Shown piece after piece: positions 36,098-47,577 of a DNA stretch of 64,000 nucleotides (the stretch's first letter is position 1; every line of letters begins with the position of its first letter). The position numbers and the translations under genes were made by a program. The notes under the pieces were generated by a model. It did no database searches and was not told the DNA's origin. It saw nothing but the letters and a program-made list of their open reading frames with translations. The stretch is from Zanthoxylum bungeanum (Eukaryota; Streptophyta; Magnoliopsida; Sapindales; Rutaceae). Location: contig SKCR01036784.1 in the NCBI GenBank assembly GCA_019454045.1, positions 1 to 64,000 on the forward strand. The letters are read 5' to 3'.

Positions 36098-36670
36098 ATC
36101 TCCCACAATTCTCTAATATTAATGTAGACACTTAAGAGAGTTTCCTTGAAATAAAACTGCATCAGAATAGGTAGCTTTCGCCTTGAACCTTTCCCAGTGA
36201 ATGACAATCATATTTACTTGGCAAACCAATGACCCATAATCTTGAATTGTTCCGCTATTGGTGTAAACCAAGATAATTGTCATCACACATCTTCACTTCG
36301 ACCATTTCCCGTTCTTCTATTGTGTTCAATTCGACCATGAACATCGGTATTGGCTTCATCAAGTACTTTAGGGAATCCAACCTTTAAAATTCTCATGGAA
36401 GCGGCCTCACTTCTTACTTGAAATTGATGATCTACTATGAAAGTTAATATGTCTTTACTCTCATTAGGACTTTTCTCTTAATATAATGATCATTAAAAGC
36501 CTTCGCTTATCCTAATATTGACATACAACACTCTACGTCATTATAAGAATTAGAAAGAGTACAGAATTCTACAGTGCTTGTTTTAAATTACACAAAGATT
36601 CTGTTGTCCCTTTTGAACCTAGATCTTGGGATCTCCAGTCAGCTAGGTTGGGTTTCCACAATGACAATTC

Positions 36671-37108
36671 TTAATTTATAGGCTTCAAGCTCATTCCTCT
36701 CGATGACTTCTCAATTTGCTCTCTAAGTAAACCTTTATTAATTTGATCCGCTAAGTTTTCCTTCGACTTAACATAATCTATTGAAATTATGCCGCTTGAG
36801 AGCAGTTGCCTTATGCTATTGTGTCTTCGACATATATGTCGAGACTTACCATTATACATTGTATTTTGAGCTCTCCCAATAGCTGATTGACTATCACAAT
36901 GTATGCTTATAGATGACACTAGTTTTGGCCAATTTGGAATATCCTCTAAGAAATTTTGAAGCAATTCTGCTTCTTCCGTTGCTTTGTCTAGTGCTATGAA
37001 CTCAGATTCCATAGTAAACCAGGAATTACATGTTTGCTTCAAGGATTTCCATGACACGGCTGCACCACCAAGTGTGAAAATAAATCCACTCGTGGATTCA
37101 GAATCCAC
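36671..37108 (-). pseudogene. E0 RNase H fragment of copia pol
   Basis: A 145-codon open part. Motifs: [34 protein letters not shown] (catalytic E context), [12 protein letters not shown] (catalytic D context), [13 protein letters not shown] and [11 protein letters not shown] near the end. The usual copia readings are TSEAEYIA and KNVADPLTKGL, so it is diverged. It lies just upstream of the 3' LTR as expected. Confidence 0.85.
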
Positions 37109-38393
37109 TATATCAGATATCCAGTTAGCATCGCTATATCTAGAACAACATGATATCTTGAATAATGCAGACCATATTTTGAAGTTTCTCTCAAATACCT
37201 CAAAACTCTTACTATGGTTTTCAAGTGGTTATGCATGGATTACTTGTATATCTACTAAGCCTGTTTACAGTTTGAGCGATATCTGGTCGTTTGTAATTTG
37301 TGAGATACATCAGACTTTCGATAATTCTCGAATACTCTAATTGCGATACGCTCGAACTAGTATTCTTTGACAAATGAAGAGTTAGGTCCACAGGAGTTCT
37401 AGCTACATTTAGATCTCATTTATTATATTTCTCAAGTATCTTCTCAACATAATGAGCCTGAGATAATATGTATCCCTCTGATGTTCTGGAAATCTTAATT
37501 CCTAGGATCACATCAGCTACTCCTATTATCAGATTTACTGGTCAATACGTTTTCGGTAGACTGAATCATCTCATGATTACTTCCAATTATTAACATATCG
37601 TCTACGTAGAGACACACAATGACATATCCCTTTTGAGTTGATTTAGTGTATACACACTTATCACACTCATTGATTTTGAACCCACTTGACAATATTTCTT
37701 TGTCAAATTTCTCATGTCATTATTTAGGTGCTTGTTTTAATTCGTATAAGGATTTATAAGTTTGTACACTTTATGTTATTGTCCAGAAATATTAAAATCT
37801 TCTGGTTGTTCCATGTAAATCTCCTCATCCAATTCACCATTTAAGAATGTCTTCTTCACATCCATTTGATGTATTTAAAGGCCAAATATAGATGCTATGG
37901 CTATAAGCATTCTTATTGAAGTGATAGGGTCACTGGTGAATAGGTATCAAAGTAATGAAGACATTTTTCTTTGTATATAACCTTTAATGATAAGTCTTGC
38001 CTTGTACTTATCTATTGATCCATCCAGCTTCGTCTTCCGTTTGAAAATCCATTTATAGCCTAGCGACTTGTAACCTGGAGGAAGATCAACAAACTCCCAA
38101 ATATGGTTTTAACGGATAGAATCAATCTCGATATTGATAGCATCTTTCCACAAATGTGCCTCTGAAGAATACATTGCTTCTTTATAACTTTGAGGCTCAT
38201 TTTCTAACAAGTATGTCAGAAAATCAGGTCCAAATAACTTATACATTTTTGCCCTCTTGCTACGTCTAGGTTTATTTTCCTCAATATTTTTATGTTGATA
38301 TGATTCTTAGTTAACTTGATCACTACTTGTAGTAGTATCAACGATTCTTTTGAGAGACTCCGTTCTTTATTTTTCCTTACACATAAATGTCTT

Positions 38394-38740
38394 TGTTTGA
38401 CAATTATGACCCATAGCATCACTATTTGTAAAAGACATTGTGGTTTTTGTACAAATTAACTATGTGACAAAGGAAATTGCCATTTTATCATTTTGTAATT
38501 AGATTACTTGAATATATAAATTATAAAAGTCCTTATGATTAGTTCCGGATTAATAAGATATGATACATTATCAATCCACCAAAGGTTTAATCATTAAATA
38601 TCCATAGTCGTAGTATTATCGAGACTGGACATCGATAATGTGGAATAGGCTAGTATTACACTTGTGCGCGTTATGGAAGCGTAACGACATAGTTCTCATA
38701 TATTTGGGTATTGGATACTCATACAAGTGTAATAGGAGGT
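38394..38740 (+). repeat. E1 5' LTR, part that matches the 3' LTR
   Basis: Shares tgacaattatgacccatagc, tagtcgtagtattatcgaga and tgtaataggaggtt with the E1 3' LTR and both E2 LTRs. From 38741 onward the text departs from all three. Confidence 0.8.
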
Positions 38741-40507
38741 TAATTTTGAATTGGGCTAATATTGTTGTATTTAACACTCTAAACAATTAAAAATTAATGT
38801 GAAATTTGGAATTTTGTATTAATTAAAATAAGCCTTTAATTTTGAATTGGGCTAATATTGTTGTATTTAGGCTTAATGGGCTTGGTTGTGCCAAGTTGGT
38901 TTAGGATAATTGGATTGGATCCAAATTAGGCCTAAAACCATTCCATAAAGTCCAAGTATATTAATTGGGCCTTTAAAAATTTAATTGGGCCTAATGGGCC
39001 AAAATTAATTTTATGGCAAATAGGGTGATTCCTTAATTGGGCTTTGGTTGCCAAAGTCTATGCCTTAAGAATTAATTAAAAGCCCATTGGACTTTAATTT
39101 AATTGACATTGGATGTTAATTGGGCCTTTGAGACCCATTAAGATTGGATTTAGAATCTAAGTCTAAAAGGCACAATATAAGTGTAATTATTTAATTTGGA
39201 ATTGAATTAGAATTAGTATTGAATACAAATTAAATTGGATTTAAAATTGTAGTTCGATATAATTCAAGAATACGTACTTTGAGTACTTATTCTTAAACGA
39301 GTTGGACTCGCGCAAATCAAATCGTTGTTTGAACATTGGATGATCATTAATTCAAAGATTAATTAATTGGATTAGATTGACTGAATTACATGTTTTGTGT
39401 GAATACATGGATGTATTGTATGAATAATATATATCAGATGGATATTAGAGGGGTGAGGGCAATTTTGGAAATTATTGTAATAAATTAGAATTTATTAAAT
39501 TGGACCTGCGTGTCCAGCCTTTTATCTATTGACTCTTTGTATTTCTCTTCTCACCAATTCCCCTCAATGTAAATGAGGTTTCTTTAATGTATTTGTAATT
39601 GGGTAGAAGTTAGAATAGTGCTAGCCGGGGAGAGGAAAGAGAGATATTTGTTCTATGAACAATTTGTTGAATATCCATCCGCATATCGTATTATTTATTT
39701 CGCGCCTTATTATGCTTTTAGAATGCATGTTTAAGGGTGTATGGTGAGACCTAATCAAAGATAATAAATTGGTTGCCAATTTACGCGAAAAACCCTTAAA
39801 CAAATATTAAGCGAATTCCTTCCATTGAGTGGTTCTCTCTCAAGATCCAAGATTGGCATTAGTTTGTTGGCCAAAGTCAAGATCAATGTCCATCGCAGAT
39901 GTGTTTGAACCACGAAAGGTTTGTTCCATATCGCATGTCTTGGGCAAGTTGTGTCTTGTTGGCCAAAGTCAAGGTCACTTCTTGTTCATCGACTTGGATT
40001 ACGAAGCTTTCCCACTGTCAATGGGTCCCGCTTAACTGGAATCATTAAGCTTGTTGAGCCAAAGCTAAGGCTTAGTTGATTCAGAGGAAAATGTTAGGAA
40101 ATATATTGGATATATTGACATATATATTGTATATATGTTTCGGACTTGGAGGTCCACCTACCGGATCTAGGAATTGGATGAGATCCAATTGATCTTAGAG
40201 ATCTACCTAGTTAAATATCATACAGCTTGTTGGCCAAAGTCAAGGTTGTGTGTTATTTAACGGGATCCTAGCCCACTAGGAAACTAGGTTTCCCGAGTAC
40301 TCAACAGAGAGTTAGAGGCTCGCCGAAAAATAGTGGGAGGCCAATATTGAATTTACAATTTCATTCAATACTTGCCAAATACGCGCTTTCAAATTATTTT
40401 TCGTCATTTATATATTTATATTAGTTGGACTAATATTTTATTATTTTTTGTAACAGTTGGACTGTACCCAAAATCGTTAATTGAATTGTTAGACTATTGC
40501 AATTAAG
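38741..40507 (+). other. E1 unmatched 5' region and leader
   Basis: 38741-39840 is AT-rich, has a 34-bp direct repeat with ttgaattgggctaatattgt (38740 and 38836), and no LTR match. 39840-40507 is a leader shared with E2 and carries repeated TTGTTGGCCAAAGTCAAGG words. A standard TGGTATCAGAGC primer site was not found. Confidence 0.55.
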
Positions 40508-41330
40508 ATGGCCGGAAAGATCAACGTTAGGGACATTATCATGGGCGAAAATGTCTTTAATGGTATGACCTTTCCTGACTGGGATATGAACCTCAGGATT
40601 GTCCTGGGGGCTGAGAAGATGCTCTATACAATAGAGAGACCTCTCGGGCCTAGGCCCAGAATTGAGCAGCCGCTTGAGCTTGAGCTTTGGAAGACTCATA
40701 GCGATGACAACTCAACTGCTTAATCTGTCCTGCTTGCTGAAATGACCCCTCGATTTTGTCGCCAGAACAAGGGATTGGATCTCTATACTATGATGTTGAA
40801 ATTAAAGGACCTTCACCGATCTAACCTTAGATCGCAAATGTATGAATTGCAGAAGAAGCTCTTTCGCTCTCGAATGTCAGAGGGTACATCTGTCGAGCAC
40901 CATATGTCGCAGATGATTACTGACATCGAACAGCTGGGACAGCTAGGCATAGTCTTCGAGGCTGAGACTTCCATAGATTTGATCTTACAGTCTCTTCCTG
41001 ACAGTTGGAGTTGGAGTGGATTCATCATGAACTACAATATGATGAACCAAGATCATACTCTTGGGAGATTTGATGGCAATGCTGCGAGAGAGAAGCAGAA
41101 AAATAGCTTTTAAAGGCAAGAAGCACGAGGCGCACTTCACTTCGACATCTCAGTCTACCAAGGCTTGGCCAAAGGCTATTGGAGGCGTGAAGAAGAAAAA
41201 GAAGAGAAAGGGCAAGGCCAAATCATCAAAGTCTTCTGGGAAGACAAATGACAAATCCCAATATGTCTGCCTGCAGTGTGGCAAACGGGGTCACTGGAAG
41301 CGTGACTTCCGTGAGTACAAGGCGCACATG
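40508..41330 (+). pseudogene. E1 gag (copia), broken
   Basis: Starts MAGKINVRDIIMGENVFNG after a leader also present in E2. A single TAA at 40721-40723 and a frame change around 41060-41090 interrupt it. Capsid text: FPDWDMNLRIVLGAEKMLYT, HHMSQMITDIEQLGQLG and LQSLPDSWSW. The zinc knuckle at about 41268-41310 reads CLQCGKRGHWKRDF: the last cysteine of CX2CX4HX4C is replaced by phenylalanine. Confidence 0.88.
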
Positions 41331-44300
41331 AAAGAAATGAAGGTGGGCAAAGCTCCGGCTTCAGGTATGTTTGTTATTGAAATAAACATGTCTACTTCTA
41401 GTTTTAAAAATTGGATTTTTGATTCTGGTTGTGGTACTCATATATGTACTGATGTGCAGGATCTGCAGATTAGCAGGAGACTTGCTTTAGGAGAGATCGA
41501 CCTCCTAGTTGGAAACGGGACTAAAGTCGCTGTTTTGGCTGTAGGGACTTACATTTTGGAACTGCCATCGGGGCATGTACTTAATTTATCAAACTGCTAT
41601 TATGTACCTAGTTTAACTAGAAATATTATATCTGTATCTTGTTTGACCCAATGTGGGTATACTTTTGTATTCAGAAATACAGGTGTTTTGTTTATAAAAA
41701 TGATTTTAAGATATGCAGTGCTGATGATGTTAATAATGGTCTTTATATTTTTAATATAAATCAATCTCAAACATATAACATGACAAACAAAAGGCTTAAA
41801 TTAAGTAACAAAAATGAAACTTATATGTGGCATTGTCGTCTGGGACACATTAACAAGACTCATATATCCACACTTTCGAATAGTGGATACTTGGACGGAT
41901 TTGATCCAAATTCATATGACGTCTGCGAATCTTGTTTATTAGGCAAAATGCCTAAAACACATTTTAGCGGTAAATGTGCACGTGCCACCAAACTGTTAGC
42001 GCGCGTTCATAGTGACATATGTGGGCCCATGTCTAGCCAGGCTAGAGGTGTATATGAATATTTCGTAATCTTTACGGATGATGCATCGCGTTATGGTTAT
42101 GTGTATCTTATGAGACAAAAGTCGGAAACTTTGAGAAATTCAAAGAGTTTCAACACGGAGTAGAAAAACAGACCGACAAAAGTATTAAAACATTACGGTC
42201 GGACCGTGGTGGAGAATACTTGAGCAATGAGTTTCTTGATTACTTGAAAGAGTATGGTATTCTTTCACAGTGGACTCCTCCGGAACACCTCAATTAAACG
42301 GTGTGTCCGAATGAGAGAAACCGAACTTTATTAGAGATGGTAAGGTCTATGATGAGTCGCACTGAGCTACCAATTCCTTCTGGGGATATGCATTGAACAA
42401 TGCAATACTTATTTTGAATAAGGTTCCGTGAAAGTCTGTTCAACAGACTCCATATGAAATATGGACAGGAAAGAAACCAGGTTTCTCATTCCTGAAGATT
42501 TGAGGATGTTGGGCATATGTTAAACGTTTGGATGGTACCAAACTAGAACCCAAATCAGATAAGTGCTATTTTAGGTTATCCTAGGGAAACCAAAGGATAT
42601 TACTTCTACCACCACAAGAGAACAAGGTATTTGCTGCTCTACATGCGGTTTTCCTCGAAAAGGAATTCCTAAATGCAGTAGTGGTAAGTGGGAAGAAAGT
42701 AGAAATCGATGAAAATCAGTAGTGATACTGTTCTGGCACCGATTCCTTAAGGAACACGAACAGTTCATCAGGGATGAGACTGTACCACAATCTTTAATAC
42801 ACAAGAACCGCGTAGGTCAGAGAGAGTCAGAAAACAACCTGAGAGGTATGGGTTCTGATCTCACCTCACGTAGATATTAATCTTATTGAGGATAATGAGC
42901 CGGCTACGTATGAGGAAGCGATATAAGATATCGACTCCGCTTTATGGCAAGAAGCCATGAAGTCCGAAATGGATTCCATGTATACCAACCAAGTTTGGAC
43001 ACTGGTTGATGCACTAGAAGGCGTTAAGCCTATTGGTGTGAATGGGTCTTCAAGAAGAAGACGACATGGATGGCAACATACAAACGTACAAACCTAGGCT
43101 TGTAGCGAAAGGGTATCGTCAACGACATGGTGTCGATTACGACGAAAATTTTTTACCTGTTGCCATGATTAAATCCATTCGGATAATGCTTTCTATTGCT
43201 GCATATTTCGATTATGAAATATGGCATATGGACGTCAAAATCAATTTTATTAACGGAAACCTTTTGGAGGATGTTTATATGCAACAGCCTGACGGTTTTA
43301 CCGTACCAAAACATGCAAAAAAGGTTTGCAAGTTAAATCGATCCATTTATGGATTGAAGCAAGCATCACGTTCTTGGAACCAACGTTTTGATGAGATCAT
43401 AAAAGAATATGATTTCGTTCAAAATGAGGATGATCATTGTGTATATAAGAAGGTTAGTGGGAGTGCAATGACATTCATTGTCCTTTACGTTGATGATGTA
43501 TTGCTTCTTGGCAATGACATTCTCATGCTACAATCGGTGAAAGCTTGGCTTTCATTAAAATTCTCTATGAAAGATCTGGGAGAAGCAGCTTTTATTCTGG
43601 GAATAAGGATCTATCGTGATAGATCTAGAAAGATGCTTGGACTCTCCCAGAGCTCGTATGACAAAGTGTTAAAGAGATTCAACATAGATCAGTCTAAGAG
43701 GGGACTGTTGCCAGTGTCATATAGCGTCTCTCTATCTAAGGACATGTGTCCTAAAACTCAAGATGAGAGAGACAACATGAGTCGGATCCCGTTTCGCTTC
43801 TGCAGTCGGATCGATCATGTATGCCATGATATGTACGCGACCTGATGTCTTGTATGCTTTGAGCATGTGTAGTCGCTATCAGGCCGATCCAGGTGATGGT
43901 CACTAGGTTACGGTTAAGAACATCCTTAAGTATCTTAGACGAACTAATGATGATTTCTTAGTCTATGGAGATGGAGAACTTGAGGTAACTGGGTTACCGA
44001 TGCAAGTTTCCAAACCGATAAAGACGACTATAAGTCGCAATCCGGTACATATTTTGTTTGAACAACGGAACAGTGAGCTGGAAATCTTCAAGCAAGAGAC
44101 TGTTGCCGATTCAACAACAGAAGCAGAATATATCGCTGCACTGAGGCAGCAAAAGAGGCAGTTTGGATCCGTAAATTCCTAATTGAATTAGGAGTAGTTC
44201 CGTTAGCAGCAGCTGAGCCCGTTCCTTTTTTGTATTTGACAATAAGGGGTATAGCGCAGGCTAAGGAACCGCGGTCTCATCAAAGATCCAAGCATGTACT

Positions 44301-44469
44301 TCAACATTTCCATCTGATTCGTGAGATCATAGATCGTGGCGATGTGAAGATCGAGAAGGTCGAATCAGATGACAACATTGCAGATCCGCTGACGAAGGCT
44401 ATTTCTCAGCAAAAATTTGAGCGACATGTACATAGTCCATGTGTTAGATACTTGAGTGATTGGCTATAG
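41331..44469 (+). pseudogene. E1 pol (copia), broken
   Basis: Protease at about 41410 (FDSGCGTHICTDVQ), pre-integrase zinc region (WHCRLGHINKTH; CESCLLGKMPKTHF), and integrase core with VHSDICGPM and FTDDASRYGYVYLM to 42163. The rest of integrase (42164-43000) is frameshifted. RT at 43042-43845 has CKLNRSIYGLKQASRSWNQR and the catalytic LYVDDVLL. RNase H from 43900 has DSTTEAEYIAA and ends DNIADPLTKAISQQKFERHV before a stop at 44467-44469. The gene order INT-RT-RH identifies Ty1/copia. At least four frame changes make it non-functional. Confidence 0.9.
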
Positions 44470-44485
44470 GCCAAGTGGAAGAGAT

Positions 44486-46332
44486 TATTGGACAATTATG
44501 ACCCATAGCATCACTATTTGTAAAAGACATTGTGGTTTTTGTACAAATTAACTATGTGACAAAGGAAATTACCATTTTATCATTTTGTAATTAATTACTT
44601 GAATATATAATGATAAAAGTCCTTATATTAGTTCCGGATTAATAAGATATGAGACAGTATCAATCCACAAAGGTTAATCATTAAATATCCATAGTCGTAG
44701 TATTATCGAGACTGAACATCGATAATACGGAATAGGCTAGTATTACACTTTGTGCGCGTTATGGAAGCGTAACAACATAGTTCTCATATATTTGGGTATT
44801 GGATACTCATGCAAGTGTAATAGGAGGTTCTATTACCGATGGCACGGACCAGCTTCGCTCTGGATAGAACCCCTCAAGAATCCCATTGGTAGTATGACTA
44901 TGTGTCTATGGGAATCCGAATCAGGTATTGTATTTGATCTTAACATAAGAATTGCATCGCTAATACTTGCGACAATCAATACGCTTTGGTTTTGGGTAGT
45001 CCGGGCTTTATCAAGTTATGTGTACGCCTCTTCTGGGTTTATTAGAATGGTAGTGTATTGGGTTGATGTCAAGATGGAAGTGTCACTTCAGTCATATGGA
45101 GATGATGATCACGCAGAGATACAAAACTGGGTACTCTAATATGTTGCAACTATAGGGATAACATGACAAGGTCATGATTATCCGAATAAAGAGGCTAGTT
45201 GCTAATGATCCGATATATGCTTCGTACGGGGCAGACACAATTCCAGCCCCAGTCCTAGCATGTGACATCCGATACTGGATCGTAATACACAATACTTAGT
45301 ATACTACACCTGGTATAGATTATGTATTCCTTAAAAGAATATTTCCGGAGAATTGGGTAGGCACGGTGCTTTGCTAGAAGCCAACCATGTCTTGTAAATC
45401 GGTAGAACGTGGTACAGGGTACACACGTGTTCGGATATTCCGACGACCGGATTTACTGCCAACATATCCAGGGATCTCATGGGTCGCTTCCCAAAGATTC
45501 ATCGATGACGTTTGACTCGAACAGAATTAATCTGGGATTAATTATAAGAGAGAGAAAATTAATCTGGGATTAATTACGGTAAAAATTTATCTGGGATAAA
45601 ATTCGAATAGAAGAGAGAGAAACGATTAATTTGGAATTAATCGATTAAATAATATATTCGATATATTAATTGAAATTAGATTTCAATGCGGAATTAAAAT
45701 TGGATTTTAATTCAGGGAAATGAATTAATTTAAATTAATTCGTAAGCAACTTAATAATAATTTTGCAAGGCATAATTGTTTAATTATGCGCAATAGCAAA
45801 TTCGTTAATTCAGAATTAAACGAACCTGTGTCGAGTGAAGTTGCGCGTTGAGATTGTTTGACTTAAATTCGGAATTTATAAGTGGTGGGAATGAAATGTA
45901 AGCATTAGATTGCTTATTCAACACTCTAAACAATCTCTACACACTTTGCATTATTTTATTTCATTTGAATGACATATACCAAATTTGATTTTGGTAAATG
46001 GTATTAGATTTTTTGAAAATCAAATACACAAAAATTAAAAGAACACTCTCTCCTCTCCATCTTGCAAATGTCGTGAGCTTCCCTCTCCCAGAAAGAAATT
46101 TTGTTGCAATTTTTTCTTCAAGCTAGCACTACAAAGGAGTCAACCAAGGTGTTAGGGAAATCATTCCCAAGAGTTTGGAACACAAGGAGAAGCTTGGAGC
46201 TCTTCAACAACACAAAAAGTTTTGAACTTCATATATCCATCCAACCGATCACTGTAAGTTTTTTCCGCAACTTCTTTGAGTATTTACACAATTTCATGTT
46301 AGAAGATCCTTGGCATGTTCTAGGAACCCAAC
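44486..46332 (+). repeat. E1 3' LTR
   Basis: Starts TATTGGACAATTATGACCC (the G of TG has become A) after a purine-rich tract ccaagtggaagagat, and ends CCCAACA before the GTCTT duplication. About 1.85 kb. Open frames at 44750-45139 and 46101-46601 lie in or across it and are not genes. Confidence 0.85.
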
Positions 46333-46674
46333 AGTCTTTTCAAAGAATGTTGCATCCTTTGACTCATCATATTTGGATTGATATCAGGAATTTCGGACTT
46401 ATGTACCAAGAATCGATACGTACTACTATTGTGAGCATATCAAATGAATATACAATCAATAGTTTTTGGTCATATTCTCACATTCTTAGGTTTAGGAACC
46501 ATCACTTTGTCAAGACACCCCCACACTTTCAGATATTTGTAGGAAGTTGCGTGATATTTCCACAATTCATATGGTGTCTTGTCCAATCTCTTGTGAGGTA
46601 ACTTGTTCAGAATGTAGTTGGCCGAAAGCAAGACTTCCCCTACAAGTTCTAGGATAACCAGAGCTTGTCAAAAT
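46333..46674 (-). pseudogene. E0 middle piece: end of integrase
   Basis: The minus strand reads LLSANYILNKLPHK, then KTPYELWKYHATSYK and LKVWGC-type text typical of the copia integrase C-terminal side. It abuts E1 on the left (duplication GTCTT) and E3a on the right (duplication AAAAT at 46670-46674). Confidence 0.82.
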
Positions 46675-47577
46675 TGATGGAGTTGGTGCTTGGAGTGCCA
46701 ATCCGAATTGTATATTTTATTATTTATTTAATAAATAACTACATTTTTCATTTCATACCTCATTAATGGTATTGTTATTATCCGTATTAAATTGATGTAT
46801 AGATATGCTAAGAATGACATCGACCTTAAAATAGTTTTTACACTAGGTGTAAACTATTTTTAAAGTAAATATTCATAGTTGTTGGTTTTGGAATAACGGT
46901 CGAATTCCTATAACCTATAAGACTAGCATATGTCATATATTGAAATTGGAGTTCCAATGGTTTAACCCGATGTACCATGAGTTTTGGAAACTCGTATAGA
47001 CATGTGGGTATTCGTTGAAGCGAATACTGAATGACTCATAGGTGATTCCTAATAATTGGAAGTACACACCACCGTCAATAGGAATCTCCTCGATTCGAGT
47101 AGCATATGTAATCCTTTGACTATAGGATAACAATTATTTTGTGTGAGATCCTCCATACTTTGATGCCATGTATATCAGAAACCTTTCATGGTCTGGCCTC
47201 TAGATGTTTGTTGGGTGTGGATCGATGCACTCAGTAATCAAGTGCGATGCAAGATAGGATCTGTCGGCCCATATGTGTACCATAAGGAGTTTATGTATCC
47301 ATGTGAGTAAAGTCACGATTCTTATAGACTTTGGCCAAAGCCGATCACATAGGGTGGATCGCATCAGTTGTAAAGTATCATGGACATGTAGACATGAGAT
47401 GTGCGCCTCGAAAACTTGACAGTATATTCTATGTTTCCTAAGCACAACTCGGATAGCCTACGACAAAGGGATTGTTAAACATATGTGATAACCTCGACTT
47501 GTATAGTTCAGAAAGGTCGTTCGTGTTCTTCGCGAATTCGGAGGTGGCCGAATTGCGTACATATCAGCTAGGATTAT

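Larger units (their letters stand above)
35632..38393 (-). mobile_element. E0: degenerate Ty1/copia element, 3' part (RT, RNase H, 3' LTR)
   Basis: Minus-strand copia remnant. From right to left: a linker with PRRSKRAK-like text (38280), the reverse transcriptase start (DLPPGYKSLGYKWIFKRKTK, about 38090-38030), the catalytic YVDD with flanking CLYVDDMLIIGSN (about 37620), RNase H ([20 protein letters not shown] at 37105; [20 protein letters not shown]), then a non-coding tail and the LTR. Many stops and frameshifts. It continues rightward at 46333 and 57332 after nested insertions. Confidence 0.85.
38394..46332 (+). mobile_element. E1: Ty1/copia retrotransposon nested in E0
   Basis: A perfect 5-bp target duplication GTCTT (38389-38393, 46333-46337) bounds it, and the E0 text is collinear across the join. 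Left end TGTTTGACAATTATGACCC, right end CTAGGAACCCAACA. Order: 5' LTR region, leader, gag, pol with copia order (protease, integrase, RT, RNase H), purine tract, 3' LTR. All frames are interrupted. The 5' LTR matches the 3' LTR only over its first about 350 bp (see findings). Confidence 0.88.

Noticed and set aside
44750..45139. 129-codon frame after E1 RNase H
   Set aside because: Lies wholly inside the E1 3' LTR; the same text in the E2 LTRs is not open over the same length.
46101..46601. 166-codon plus-strand frame
   Set aside because: It crosses from the E1 LTR into the antisense of E0 integrase, so it cannot be one gene.
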